Positions 32,319 to 41,410 are shown, numbered from the stretch's first letter. The stretch is 64,000 nucleotides of DNA from Flavipsychrobacter stenotrophus (GCF_002954265.1 NZ_PPSL01000003.1:496001-560000), one strand, 5' to 3'. Made by a program: numbers and translations. The notes: generated from the letters alone by a model not told the origin.

Positions 32319-32777
32319 ATGGAAATTAAGAATCACCCTGTCCCGTTTAGTGTATTGCTCGCGGATGATGATATTGATGATTGCGCCTTTTTTAAAGAAG
32401 CGTTGGAAGAATTTCCGTTAACTACCAGTTTCACTGCCGTGCACGACGGAGAGCAATTGATGAACCTGCTCAATGCCAGCCACAGTGCATTACCACATGT
32501 TATTTTCCTCGATCTCAACATGCCCCGCAAAAATGGCTTTGAATGTTTATCAGCCATCAAGCAGCATAAACAATTAAATCATCTTCCCGTTATCATGTAT
32601 TCAACATCCTTAGAGCAGGATACGGTTAACCTACTCTTCAAAAACGGTGCGCAGCATTTCATTCGCAAGCCGGCCGAGTTTTCAAAATTTACAAACATCA
32701 TTCAGCAGGCACTCACCCTCATTGCTAATGATAATACAAAACAACCTCGTATAGAAAATTTTATTCTTACAGTATAA
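32319..32777 (+). CDS. Single-domain response regulator
   Basis: A 152-aa CheY-like receiver, close to the Rcp1 type. Acidic pocket DDDIDD at 16-21, phospho-acceptor Asp65 in VIFLDLNMPRKNG, Ser/Thr in MYSTS and a Lys in FIRKPAE. No output domain, so it must act through protein contacts or as a phosphorelay intermediate. The frame opens at a TTG at 32238, but the ATG at 32319 fits the family. It precedes the coiled-coil histidine kinase by 62 nt and is the likely partner. Confidence 0.85.
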   Translation: MEIKNHPVPFSVLLADDDIDDCAFFKEALEEFPLTTSFTAVHDGEQLMNLLNASHSALPHVIFLDLNMPRKNGFECLSAIKQHKQLNHLPVIMYSTSLEQDTVNLLFKNGAQHFIRKPAEFSKFTNIIQQALTLIANDNTKQPRIENFILTV

Positions 32778-32839
32778 CTCCTTTTACGCATCGCAAAAGG
32801 TAGGGTGGCGATAAATGTTCTAACATACAAACGGTACTA

Positions 32840-34375
32840 ATGAAAAACGATATGTACATGCTCAAATCCGATGAGCTTATTGAAGCCAATAAAGAATTGG
32901 CTTTTCAACATGTGGAGAAAGAAAAGCGTGCCGCAGAACTGGGCATCGCCAACATAGAATTAGCCTTTCAGAATGAAGAAAAAGAGAAGCGTGCCGAAGA
33001 GCTCAGCGTAGCCAATAAAGAACTGCTATTTCAGAACGAGGAGAAAGAAAAACGTGCCGGGGAACTTATCATTGCTAATAAAGAGCTGCTTTTTCAGAAT
33101 GGTGAAAAAGAGAAGCGTGCCGCAGAATTAAGCATAGCCAACAAAGAACTAATATTCCAGAATGAGGAGAAAGAGAAGCGTGCTGCAGAACTCATTATAG
33201 CCAATAAAGAACTGGCTTTCCAGAATGAAGAAAAGGAGAAGCGAGCAGCAGAACTCATCATAGCCAATAAAGAATTGGTCTTTCAAAATGAAGAGAAGGA
33301 GAAGCGTGCCGCAGAGTTGATTATTGCCAACAAAGAACTAATATTCCAGAATGAAGAGAAGGAGAAACGCGCTGCAGAGCTCATCATAGCTAATAAAGAA
33401 CTGGCTTTCCAGAATGAAGAGAAAGAGAAGCGTGCCGAAGAAAAAGAAAAGCGTGCCGCAGAACTCATCATTGCCAACAAAGAGTTGGCTTTTCAAAATA
33501 GCGATAACGAAAAGCTTGCCGCAGCCCTTATCATTGCCAATGAAGAGCTTGCTTTTCAGAACCAGGAAAAAGAAAAACGCGCAGCGGAGCTCATCATCGC
33601 CAATAAGGAACTTGCTTTTCAGAATGAAGAAAAGGAGAAGAGAGCCGCAGAGCTCTTTATTGCCAATAAAGAATTGCTGGCTTTTACCTACGTCTCCAGT
33701 CACGATCTACAGGAGCCATTACGCAAAATTCAAACCTTCGTTACCATCATTCTCCAGAATGAAAGCGAGAATCTTTCGGAGAATGGAAAGTACAATTTCG
33801 GAAGGATGCAATTGGCTGCCGGCAGAATGCAGCAACTTATAGAAGACCTGCTGGCCTTTTCCCGCATCAGCACTACCGATCATAAGTTTGAACCCACCGA
33901 CCTCGGTGTAATTATTGAAGAGATCAATTCCGATCTTAAGGATACTGTTCTGGAAAAGCAGGCTATCATAGAAGGCATTGATCTTTGCCCTGTCGATGTT
34001 ATTCCCTTTCAGTTCCGCCAACTCATGTATAATCTCATCAGCAATGCGCTCAAATTCTCTCGTACAGGTATTCCGGCTCACATTGTCATTACCAGCAACA
34101 TTATTAAGGGTGGTGACTTACCCAATAGCAAGCTATCTGCCGAAAAGCCCTATTGCCACATTAAGGTCAAAGACAACGGTATAGGCTTTGAACCTGAATT
34201 CAGCGAGCGTATATTTGAGGTGTTTCAGAAATTGCATAGTAAAGAAGTATACGCGGGTACGGGCATAGGGCTGGCCATTGTCAAGAAGATAGTCGAAAAT
34301 CACAACGGCACTATTACTGCCAAAGGTGAGTTGAACAAAGGCGCAACATTCGATATTTATATCCCGGTCCATTAA
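32840..34375 (+). CDS. Cytosolic histidine kinase with twelve 21-residue coiled-coil repeats
   Basis: A 511-aa soluble sensor kinase. Residues ~10-280 are a tandem coiled coil of twelve units with consensus IIANKELAFQNEEKEKRAAEL (twenty-one residues, three heptads); unit 9 has an extra heptad (EKEKRAE) and unit 10 is divergent. A thirteenth partial unit runs into the DHp helix FTYVSSHDLQEPLRK with phospho-His288. The ATPase domain follows (N-box YNLISNALKFSRTG, G1 VKDNGIGFEP, G2 AGTGIGLAIV). There is no TM segment, PAS or GAF: the rod itself is the only N-terminal element. Flanked by two receiver genes. Confidence 0.88.
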   Translation: MKNDMYMLKSDELIEANKELAFQHVEKEKRAAELGIANIELAFQNEEKEKRAEELSVANKELLFQNEEKEKRAGELIIANKELLFQNGEKEKRAAELSIANKELIFQNEEKEKRAAELIIANKELAFQNEEKEKRAAELIIANKELVFQNEEKEKRAAELIIANKELIFQNEEKEKRAAELIIANKELAFQNEEKEKRAEEKEKRAAELIIANKELAFQNSDNEKLAAALIIANEELAFQNQEKEKRAAELIIANKELAFQNEEKEKRAAELFIANKELLAFTYVSSHDLQEPLRKIQTFVTIILQNESENLSENGKYNFGRMQLAAGRMQQLIEDLLAFSRISTTDHKFEPTDLGVIIEEINSDLKDTVLEKQAIIEGIDLCPVDVIPFQFRQLMYNLISNALKFSRTGIPAHIVITSNIIKGGDLPNSKLSAEKPYCHIKVKDNGIGFEPEFSERIFEVFQKLHSKEVYAGTGIGLAIVKKIVENHNGTITAKGELNKGATFDIYIPVH

Positions 34376-34439
34376 GATCATACAGCCGAATCGCAATACA
34401 ACCATAATCACATAAATTAATTAAACACAATTACATACA

Positions 34440-34865
34440 GTGAACAAGAACGCACCTATTCTCATAATTGAGGATGACATAGATGACCAGAAATTTTTAC
34501 AGGAGATTTTCATAAAGTTGAATTATTTGAATGAACTCGTTTTTTTAAATGATGGTGAAGAAGCTATTGAGTACCTCATGCAGATGAAAAAAGTCCCTTT
34601 CCTCATCATATCCGATCTCAATATGCCTAAGATCAATGGTATAGAATTAAGGGCCAGAGTAAAAGAGAACCAGGCAATCAATATAAAGTGTGTACCCTAT
34701 ATTTTGTTCTCTACAACGGTAGCTAAAAACTACATTGATGATGCCTACACTATGGGTATACAGGGTTATTTCAAAAAGCCCATTGACCCCGTTGAACTGA
34801 TGGCTATATTGAAAACTATAATTGAATATTGGAAATTCAGCTATGCTCCCGGCATGTATATGTAA
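34440..34865 (+). CDS. Single-domain response regulator
   Basis: A 141-aa CheY-like receiver with acidic residues EDDIDD (11-16), phospho-acceptor Asp59 in IISDLNMPKING, and the KP turn (FKKPIDP). GTG start at 34440. It is the second receiver around the repeat kinase at 32840, 64 nt downstream of it, so the kinase probably has two possible partners. The C-terminal ~15 residues go past the fold and are Tyr-rich. Confidence 0.82.
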   Translation: MNKNAPILIIEDDIDDQKFLQEIFIKLNYLNELVFLNDGEEAIEYLMQMKKVPFLIISDLNMPKINGIELRARVKENQAINIKCVPYILFSTTVAKNYIDDAYTMGIQGYFKKPIDPVELMAILKTIIEYWKFSYAPGMYM

Positions 34866-34951
34866 TAGTACTTGCTGTGGCAAAGGTGTAGGCACAAATA
34901 GGCACATGGCATCATTTTTAATGCAATTCTGGTAATCAAAACACCAGACTC

Positions 34952-35254
34952 ATGAAATCAATTATTCGATCCACCAGCCATAGACTATTCCTGTTGTGTG
35001 CATTTCTGCTTACCACCGGTTATAGTATAGCCCAGGAAGCTGGCAGCGCTGCACAAAGCAGCTCTACCCATTCATCAACAACCGTCACAGGCACTGATCC
35101 TGCCGCATGGTATATGAACCCGATAGTATGGGTGGTAGGTGCAGTAATACTATTGCTCATCATTATTATGGCAGCAAAGAGCGGCAAAGGAAATGTATCT
35201 AACAGAGAGGTTTCCAGAACCACTACCACCACCACTACAGTAAAGGAAGATTAA
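34952..35254 (+). CDS. Small exported single-pass membrane protein
   Basis: A 100-aa protein with signal peptide (ends SIAQ), a Ser/Thr-rich periplasmic segment, one TM helix (IVWVVGAVILLLIIIMAA) and a Thr-rich tail (SRTTTTTTTVKED). No family. Monocistronic, closed by an exceptionally strong terminator at 35297. Confidence 0.65.
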   Translation: MKSIIRSTSHRLFLLCAFLLTTGYSIAQEAGSAAQSSSTHSSTTVTGTDPAAWYMNPIVWVVGAVILLLIIIMAAKSGKGNVSNREVSRTTTTTTTVKED

Positions 35255-35296
35255 CTATTATTCGGGAAATACACTGTATTCTTCGTGCCAATATTG

Positions 35297-35340
35297 CAAA
35301 AGAAAGAGCCTCGGAATTTATTCCGAGGCTCTTTCTTTTG
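35297..35340 (+). terminator. Very strong 21-bp stem terminator
   Basis: The arms at 35297-35317 and 35320-35340 (core AAAGAGCCTCGGAAT) are perfectly complementary with only a 2-nt loop, flanked by A- and T-rich ends. It should work in both directions. Confidence 0.85.
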
Positions 35341-35504
35341 TCATGCCTTTTATCTCTGTGTTGTTTGTTTCACTTTTTTACTTACTTCTTAAACGAAAAA
35401 TAAATTACCTGCACTTATTATTTTAACTACTATAATTTTTGGTACTTTGTATGCATTAGTGGATTTGCTTCTCCCTGATATTTTGATTGTCTTAAAACCG
35501 CAGT

Positions 35505-37313
35505 ATGAAAACCACCCACCATTCTGGCGAACAAAAAGCGCTCTTCGAGTCTATAATAAATTATTCCGATGATGCAATTATCAGCAAAAGCTTAGATGGT
35601 CTGATAAACAGCTGGAATAGAGCTGCCGAAATGTTGTTTGGTTATACATACGAGGAGGTTATCGGGCAACATATTTCTATGATTATTCCGCCCGAAAGAA
35701 TCAGTGAAGAACAGTTGATTATTACAAAGATAAAAGCAGGAGAAAATGTAAAACACTTTGAGACAGAGCGCCTTCGTAAAAATGGTTCCCGGGTACATAT
35801 TTCCCTCACAGTGTCACCAATTAAGAACGATGATGGTGTAATAATCGGTGCGTCTAAAATAGCGCTACAGGCGCTTTTGCACAACGTCAACCAATTAGCT
35901 CGAGTGGGCGGCTGGGAAATCGATTTTGTAAGCGGTGCTGTATATTGGTCTTCAATAACAAAAGAAATTCACGAAGTACCTGTCGACTATCAGCCCGATG
36001 GTATTAGTGCAATTTTGTTTTATGCAGTCGGTGTTGATAGAGACTTGATCTCTCAGAAAATTTCCCAGACAATAGAATCAGGCATACAGTTCGATATAGA
36101 AATTCCGATCATTACCGCCAAAGGCAATAAGAAATGGGTTAGAGTAGTAGGTGACCGTAAATCTGAAGAAGGTGTCTATACAGGTGTATATGGCAGCTTT
36201 CAGGATATCGATGCAAGAAAGAATGCCCAGGTTGCGGCCGATAAAATCCTGAATGAAAGAAATACCATACTCGAAAGTATTGGTGATGCATTCTTCGCGG
36301 TGGAGAGGAACTGGGTAGTCACTTATTGGAATAATGTTGCAGAGAAAATATTAGGCACTCCCAAAGAAAATATTGTTGGTTATGGTTTATGGGATGTTTT
36401 TGCTGATAGCAGAGGTTCAAAGTCATACATCAACTATACCAAAGCCCTGGATACCAACATGCCCGTGCATTTTGAGGAATATTATAAACCACTTGATACC
36501 TGGTATGAGATAAGTGCTTATCCCTCGCCTGATGGGTTGTCTGTTTATTTTAAAGATATCAACGATAGAAAAAATGCTGAGATAAAATTGAAGTTGTTTA
36601 ATGACCATTTAAGCCGGCAAAAGAAGGAATTGGAGATATCGAATGCTGAGCTGGAACAATTTGCCTATGTCGCTTCGCATGATTTGCAAGAACCGCTTAG
36701 GATGGTTACCAGCTTTCTTGTGCAGCTTGAAAAGAAATATAGCGATGTCATAGATGAGGCAGGAAAGAGGTACATCTACTTTGCTGTTGATGGTGCTAAA
36801 AGAATGAGGCAAATAATTCTGGATCTCCTCGAATTTTCAAGGGTCGGCAGACATGAAGATAAAGCAGAAGACATAGATATGGAGGGTTTGGTAAAAGACA
36901 TCTGCGTGCTTTACAAAAAACAGGTAGATGAAACTGCTGCTTTTATCACTACATACAATTTACCTGTCTTGCATTGCGCCAGGTCTCCAATGCGCCAGGT
37001 ATTACAAAACCTGATTGGCAATGGGCTCAAATATTTCAGACCACCTTTCCCGCCTTCCATCACAATATCTGCAACCGATGTAGGGGCTTTCTGGCAATTC
37101 TCAGTTGCCGACAATGGTATAGGTATCAGCGAAGAGTATTTTGATAAGATCTTTATCATTTTTCAACGACTACATCAAAAAGAAGAATATAGCGGCACAG
37201 GAATGGGATTGGCTATAGCTAAGAAAATTGTTGAAAATTTAGGAGGTAATATCTGGGTTACTTCACAAGAGGGGGTAGGTAGTACATTTTACTTCACCAT
37301 TTTAAAAAAATAA
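35505..37313 (+). CDS. Three-PAS cytosolic histidine kinase
   Basis: A 602-aa sensor kinase without TM segments. PAS1 ~10-120 (ESIINYSDDAIISKSLDGLI), a PAS-like domain ~125-240, PAS3 ~250-360 (ERNTILESIGDAFFAVERNW, the FAD/small-ligand type), then the DHp helix with FAYVASHDLQEPLRM (His392) and an ATPase domain (YAGTGMG variant SGTGMGLAIAKK; N-box LQNLIGNGLKYF). The N-box reads LIGNGLKY where most have LxxNAxKF. It is followed after 4 nt by its response regulator, so this is a two-gene signalling operon. Confidence 0.88.
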   Translation: MKTTHHSGEQKALFESIINYSDDAIISKSLDGLINSWNRAAEMLFGYTYEEVIGQHISMIIPPERISEEQLIITKIKAGENVKHFETERLRKNGSRVHISLTVSPIKNDDGVIIGASKIALQALLHNVNQLARVGGWEIDFVSGAVYWSSITKEIHEVPVDYQPDGISAILFYAVGVDRDLISQKISQTIESGIQFDIEIPIITAKGNKKWVRVVGDRKSEEGVYTGVYGSFQDIDARKNAQVAADKILNERNTILESIGDAFFAVERNWVVTYWNNVAEKILGTPKENIVGYGLWDVFADSRGSKSYINYTKALDTNMPVHFEEYYKPLDTWYEISAYPSPDGLSVYFKDINDRKNAEIKLKLFNDHLSRQKKELEISNAELEQFAYVASHDLQEPLRMVTSFLVQLEKKYSDVIDEAGKRYIYFAVDGAKRMRQIILDLLEFSRVGRHEDKAEDIDMEGLVKDICVLYKKQVDETAAFITTYNLPVLHCARSPMRQVLQNLIGNGLKYFRPPFPPSITISATDVGAFWQFSVADNGIGISEEYFDKIFIIFQRLHQKEEYSGTGMGLAIAKKIVENLGGNIWVTSQEGVGSTFYFTILKK

Positions 37314-37317
37314 GCGT

Positions 37318-37746
37318 ATGAAGCCAATACATATTTTACTTGTGGAGGATAATGAAGGCGATATTGTCTTGACAACCGAAGCGCTGCAGGAAAGCAAAAT
37401 AATAAATAGGATCTCTGTAGTAAGAGACGGAAAAGCTGCAATAAATTATTTCGACGATCTCAGAGATACTTCCCAATGGCCTGATTTGGTATTGCTCGAT
37501 GTCAATCTCCCTAAAAAAAATGGGCATGAGGTATTACAGTTCATTAAAACCAGTGAACATTATAAGCGTATCCCGGTTATCATGCTCACAACGTCTTCTG
37601 CCGAACGAGACATAATATCGTCTTACAACAGCTATGCCAATTGTTTTATCACTAAGCCCATAGACGTTGCTGAATTTATGGCTGCGGTAGCTAAAATAGA
37701 AGACTTCTGGATTAATATTGTTTCAATTCCAACCCCGTCAATATGA
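37318..37746 (+). CDS. Rcp1-like single-domain response regulator
   Basis: A 142-aa receiver: acidic pair EDNEGD (10-15), Asp61 in LVLLDVNLPKKNGHEVL, TTSS and ITKPIDV. This is the layout of Rcp1-type regulators that pair with phytochrome-like or PAS kinases. Four nt separate it from the kinase; its TGA overlaps the ATG of the next (disrupted) gene by 4 bases, so all three were once one translational unit. Confidence 0.88.
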   Translation: MKPIHILLVEDNEGDIVLTTEALQESKIINRISVVRDGKAAINYFDDLRDTSQWPDLVLLDVNLPKKNGHEVLQFIKTSEHYKRIPVIMLTTSSAERDIISSYNSYANCFITKPIDVAEFMAAVAKIEDFWINIVSIPTPSI

Positions 37747-38748
37747 AAGAAAATTTCAGTAGTTGCAATGTATTAGTTGTAGAAGATAATCCCGGCGACT
37801 TCGTTCTGATCGAAGAATATCTTCGGGCTCATTTTGCCACTCCTGTCATCTTAGGTGCGCAAAGCTATAAAAACGCTACTAAGATTTTGAGTGAAAGGGC
37901 TGATCAGATAGAGGTTATTCTGCTCGATCTCACATTGCCCGATAAAACAGGTATACCACTGATCACCGACATGCTGAGCCTTAGTACTGGTATCCCCCAT
38001 TATTGTACTCACAGGTTATGCCGATTTTGATTTTAGTGTTAAAACAATGTCGCTGGGCATTGCTGATTATCTGCTTAAAGATGAATTGACTTCACTTTCC
38101 CTATACAAGAGTATTGTTTACAGTTCTGAACGGGTAGCAGCTGCAGTTGACTTACGTTTGTCCGAGAAACGATACAACGATCTCTTTGATCTTAGTCCGC
38201 TACCAATGTGGGTAGTAGATCTTAAGACACTCGAATTTTTGGACATCAATGCGGCTACCGTAAAAAATTATGGTTATAGTCGGGAAGAATTTCTTTCTAT
38301 GTCTTTAAGAGATATTCGTGAACCCGGCGATATACCACAATTGGAAGCTGATATAGAAGAGGTTAATAGAGCAGCTGGTGTTAGGGCAAACAATGTTGTT
38401 ACGCATAAAATAAAGGATGGTACATTGATAAGCGTAGAGATACAGATTTCATTTATTCAGTTTAAGGGTAGGCATGCTACAATTGTTATTGCAAGGGATG
38501 TTACTGACAATGTCAACAATCTCAAATCCATCCAATTGCAAAATGAAAAGTTAAAGGAGATTGCCTGGTTGCAATCGCATGTCGTGCGTGCGCCATTGGC
38601 CAGGTTAATGGGATTAGTTTAGATTGCTGCTGATATGAATCCGCAGGAAATTGTGAAGGAGGATATTCTATCGTGTATTCTTTCTTCGGCTGGTGAAGTA
38701 GATGCGATCATACGTGATATTAGTAGTAAAACAAATACTGTTAGTTAA
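37743..38748 (+). pseudogene. REC-PAS-DHp signalling protein, broken by a frameshift and a stop codon
   Basis: Three reading-frame pieces add up to one protein. The REC domain (NVLVVEDNPGDFVLIEEYLR, Asp in VILLDLTLPDKTG) runs to a C5 run at 37994-37998; removing one C restores GIPIIVLTGYADFDFSVKTM and joins the frame of 38047-38622. That frame holds a PAS domain (YNDLFDLSPLPMWVVDLKTL) and a DHp helix (WLQSHVVRAPLARLMGLV), then an in-frame TAG at 38620, after which the frame reads on as IAADMNPQEIVKEDIL to a TAA at 38746. No ATPase domain follows. The related, intact tail at 63647 shows where it should end. A sequencing error in the C-run could explain the first lesion, but not the TAG. Confidence 0.8.
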
Positions 38749-39086
38749 TTGACACAATATCGTAAGGGAAGAGATAGCTGGAAAGGAATAGCAATGAATG
38801 CTTATCTACGTTTACACGTACCACATAAAACGTTGTATATAACAGACAAAAGTTGGGATGTCAGTTTGTATCATGAGGATGTCAAATTCCAAATGATACT
38901 TGTGAATTACCGTTAAAGTATCCTTCACTCGTGAACAAAAATTAGGATATTGACGTATCTTACACCTTTACTAATGCAGTTTCACGGGATTTCGTATCTC
39001 ATCGCGATTGGTTAGTGCGTTAGAATTAAAAAAATCGTTTATTTTGCCTTATTTTAGGCCGTTTTTGAAGTAACAATAATAGTTAA
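38749..39086. other. Gene-free stretch
   Basis: 338 nt with no convincing gene. A 40-codon ORF (38794-38916, starting MNAYLRLHVPHK) has no recognisable product. No hairpin with T-run and no clean -7 box was seen before the desaturase ATG at 39087. Confidence 0.5.
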
Positions 39087-40154
39087 ATGTCAACACCAAA
39101 ATTTGCTCATTCCTCAGTATCGGTTCATGCAGAACTGAAAAAGCGCGTTCACGATTACTTTCATAATCAGGATATAAAGCCCACAGGTAGTTCTAATCTA
39201 TATCTTAAAGCCATAATACTTGTTGCGGGTCAGATACTTGTGTATACACACCTCGTATTCTTTACCCCTGTAGCCTGGATGGCTATTCTTGAGTGTATGG
39301 TTTTGGGCCTTTTCACATCAGGCATTGGGTTTAATGTCATGCACGATGGGGCTCACGGTAGCTTCAGCAAGTATAAAGGTGTGAACAGAATGGCTGCACT
39401 TTCGCTCGATATGTTGGGCGCCAGCAGCGTTATGTGGAACAACAAACACAATATCATCCACCATACTTATACCAACATCGATGGTATAGATGATGATATT
39501 GAAGCAAAACCATTTTTGCGTTTAGCACCCACTCAAAAACATTATAAGCTGCACAAGTATCAGCATATTTATTTCTGGGTCTTATATGGCTTCTTATACC
39601 TCTTCTGGGTATTCTTTACCGACTATAAGAAATATTTCAGCGGTATGGTAGGCAGTGTGGCCCTGAAAAAGTTAAAAAAGACCGACCACCTGTTTTTCTG
39701 GGGTTTTAAAGCGCTTCATGTGGCTACTTATGTGGTGTTGCCTATTATTCTCTGTGGTTTTATGCCATGGCTTGTGGGCTTCCTTGTTTATACCTTCACC
39801 AGCGGCGTTATTTTGAGCATAGTATTCCAATTGGCACATACAGTAGAAGAAGCATCTTTTCCCGAAGCGGCACAGTCAACCAATAAGATGGAAGACGAGT
39901 GGGCCGTACATCAGCTGAGAACCACTGCCAACTTTGCTACCGGCAATAAGATCATCACCTGGTTTGTTGGCGGACTTAACTTCCAGGTAGAGCATCACCT
40001 CTTCCCCAAGATCTCTCATGCGCATTACCCGCAGATCAGCAAGATCATTAAGAATACCTGTATAGAAATGGGCGTACCTTACCTTGAGCATCCTAAGATG
40101 ACCACTGCAATAGCCTCGCACATATCGCATCTTAAGAAAATGGGCCAGAGATAA
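39087..40154 (+). CDS. Acyl-lipid/acyl-CoA fatty acid desaturase
   Basis: A 355-aa membrane desaturase. The three histidine boxes that hold the di-iron centre are present: HDGAHG (86-91), HNIIHH (121-126) and QVEHH (His303/304). Four hydrophobic segments lie between them (KAIILVAGQILVYTHLVFFT, ALHVATYVVLPIILCG-type). The QxxHH third box is the front-end/linoleoyl-type signature. It introduces double bases into membrane acyl chains, probably for fluidity control in cold; this fits the cold-shock gene nearby, though they are on opposite strands. No cytochrome b5 domain is fused. Confidence 0.9.
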   Translation: MSTPKFAHSSVSVHAELKKRVHDYFHNQDIKPTGSSNLYLKAIILVAGQILVYTHLVFFTPVAWMAILECMVLGLFTSGIGFNVMHDGAHGSFSKYKGVNRMAALSLDMLGASSVMWNNKHNIIHHTYTNIDGIDDDIEAKPFLRLAPTQKHYKLHKYQHIYFWVLYGFLYLFWVFFTDYKKYFSGMVGSVALKKLKKTDHLFFWGFKALHVATYVVLPIILCGFMPWLVGFLVYTFTSGVILSIVFQLAHTVEEASFPEAAQSTNKMEDEWAVHQLRTTANFATGNKIITWFVGGLNFQVEHHLFPKISHAHYPQISKIIKNTCIEMGVPYLEHPKMTTAIASHISHLKKMGQR

Positions 40155-40184
40155 TCTCAGCCACTAATAATAAAATGACAATAG

Positions 40185-40232
40185 TTAAGTCCATGTAGTT
40201 GCCCTGCGCAACAACATGGACTTAATTGTTTT
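40185..40232 (+). terminator. Terminator of the desaturase gene
   Basis: TTAAGTCCATG (40185-40195) pairs with CATGGACTTAA (40215-40225), with an inner GTTG/CAAC stem, followed by TTGTTTTA. Confidence 0.7.
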
Positions 40233-40284
40233 AAGGAAGCCATGCCGAAGGTGTCGAATGTCTGGTTGGGCAAACTACCCTTAA

Positions 40285-40491
40285 CTTAATGAAACAGCCC
40301 CGAAGTGGCGAAACATAACAGCCGGGGTTGAAGCCCTCGGTTAAATAGGGCATCAACCACATAGCCACGAAGGGGCGAAACAACCTTCATAGTAGACTCT
40401 GCTAGTCCGCGTTTGTAACGCGGATGCTCAGATACGGCGTTAGTAATGTCCGTCATAAAATGTCATTGCGCCGTTAGGTGCAAAAGGTTTG
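40285..40491. repeat. Intergenic direct repeat, copy A
   Basis: A 207-bp unit from CTTAATGAAACAGCCCCGAA to GTGCAAAAGGTTTG. It contains in order a CCGGGG...CCCTCGG arm pair, a TCCGCGTT-TGT-AACGCGGA hairpin and the GCGCCGTTAGGTGC block. Copy B lies 106 bp away in the same orientation. No ORF spans it. Confidence 0.8.
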
Positions 40492-40596
40492 TAGCAAAGA
40501 ACATCCTCCTTCAACACGCGAGCCGTAGGTTCGCGCCCAATCGAATCATAGACGTTTTGAATCCAAATTGGTAGTAGTCACGATTTGATGACTTAC

Positions 40597-40812
40597 CTTA
40601 ATGAAACAGCCCCGAAGCGGCGAAACATAACAGCCGAGGGTGAAGCCCTCGGTCAAATAGAGCACGATACACAAAGCCCTGTATGGGCGTAACAACCATC
40701 ATAGTAAACCCAATATGCCCTACTCGTCCGCGTTTGTAACGCGGATGCTCACGCACGGCGTTTGTAACACCCGTCACAAAATGTCATTGCGCCGTTAGGT
40801 GCAAAAGGTTTG
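40597..40812. repeat. Intergenic direct repeat, copy B
   Basis: A 216-bp unit with the same block order as copy A and strong identity at the ends; the middle (~70 nt) is less conserved. Its CCGAGGG-TGAAG-CCCTCGG stem is perfect, whereas that of copy A has lost pairs. Between the two copies is a CGCGA...TCGCG dyad near 40518-40536. The whole 40155-40952 region is otherwise gene-free. Confidence 0.8.
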
Positions 40813-40897
40813 CCTCTCGCACACCTATATTCAATTTATTGGTGGAGCAATCTGCCTTTAGGCTTCCTCACACACATAATCCACACTACACCACATA

Positions 40898-40929
40898 AAA
40901 AAAGCTGCTCTTGTTAGAGCAGCTTTTTT
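40898..40929 (-). terminator. Terminator of the cold-shock gene
   Basis: AAAAAAGCTGCTCT (40898-40911) pairs with AGAGCAGCTTTTTT (40916-40929) over a 4-nt loop. Bidirectional by its flanks; it lies just past the csp stop codon. Confidence 0.85.
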
Positions 40930-40952
40930 AAAATGATAATAAACTATAAATA

Positions 40953-41144
40953 TTAGTTACGTGTTACGTTAACTGCATTTAAACCTTTTTGACCATTTTC
41001 TACCTCGTAGCTTACGCTGTCGTTCTCACGGATCTCGTCAGTAAGACCTGATACGTGAACGAAAATGTCCGGACCACCTGTTGATGGTGAAATGAATCCG
41101 AAACCTTTGGTAGTGTTGAAAAACTTTACTGTACCTTGTTGCAT
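40953..41144 (-). CDS. Cold-shock domain protein
   Basis: A 63-aa CspA-type OB-fold protein. RNP1 KGFGFI and RNP2 DIFVHVS are present after GTVKFFNTT. These proteins bind single-stranded RNA/DNA and melt secondary structure, acting as RNA chaperones in cold or in growth transitions. The gene is solitary with a terminator and a consensus -7 box (41174-41181), giving a short 5' leader of ~25 nt, unlike the long thermosensor leaders of enteric cspA. Confidence 0.95.
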   Translation of the reverse strand: MQQGTVKFFNTTKGFGFISPSTGGPDIFVHVSGLTDEIRENDSVSYEVENGQKGLNAVNVTRN

Positions 41145-41173
41145 TTGAAAACCTTTAAATAATTAATAAAGCA

Positions 41174-41181
41174 CAAAGGTA
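41174..41181 (-). promoter_or_regulatory. -7 box of the cold-shock gene
   Basis: It reads TACCTTTG on the minus strand, an exact TAnnTTTG match 30 nt before the ATG. The upstream flank is almost pure A/T, as for strong Bacteroidota promoters. Confidence 0.6.
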
Positions 41182-41410
41182 CACTAAAAAATAATATAAA
41201 AAATTAATATTTTTTGTTTCCTGAAAAATACTTTTTATCCCGGTACAATTAGTCCACCTTGGTATACATTCATCACCTGGTAATACCTCAAAAACAAATA
41301 ATAAAATAAAATACTTTCCGCCATGGGCTTGTGTTCTGGAAAAGATATCCACATTTTTTGGCTATGTGGTCTTGTCGCAATTAATTTTACACCACTAAAA
41401 ACACCTCATC

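Noticed and set aside
32870-33680. Periodic 63-bp repeats resembling a CRISPR-like array
   Set aside because: The units are contiguous, encode an in-frame coiled coil and have no spacers; there are no cas genes.
33283-33703. Antisense frames across the kinase repeats
   Set aside because: They are products of the coding periodicity of the sense strand (Ser/Phe-rich antisense of Glu/Lys heptads).
40155-40952. A missed protein gene in the repeat region after the desaturase
   Set aside because: No frame of useful length with plausible composition was found on either strand; the region is explained by duplicated hairpin modules.
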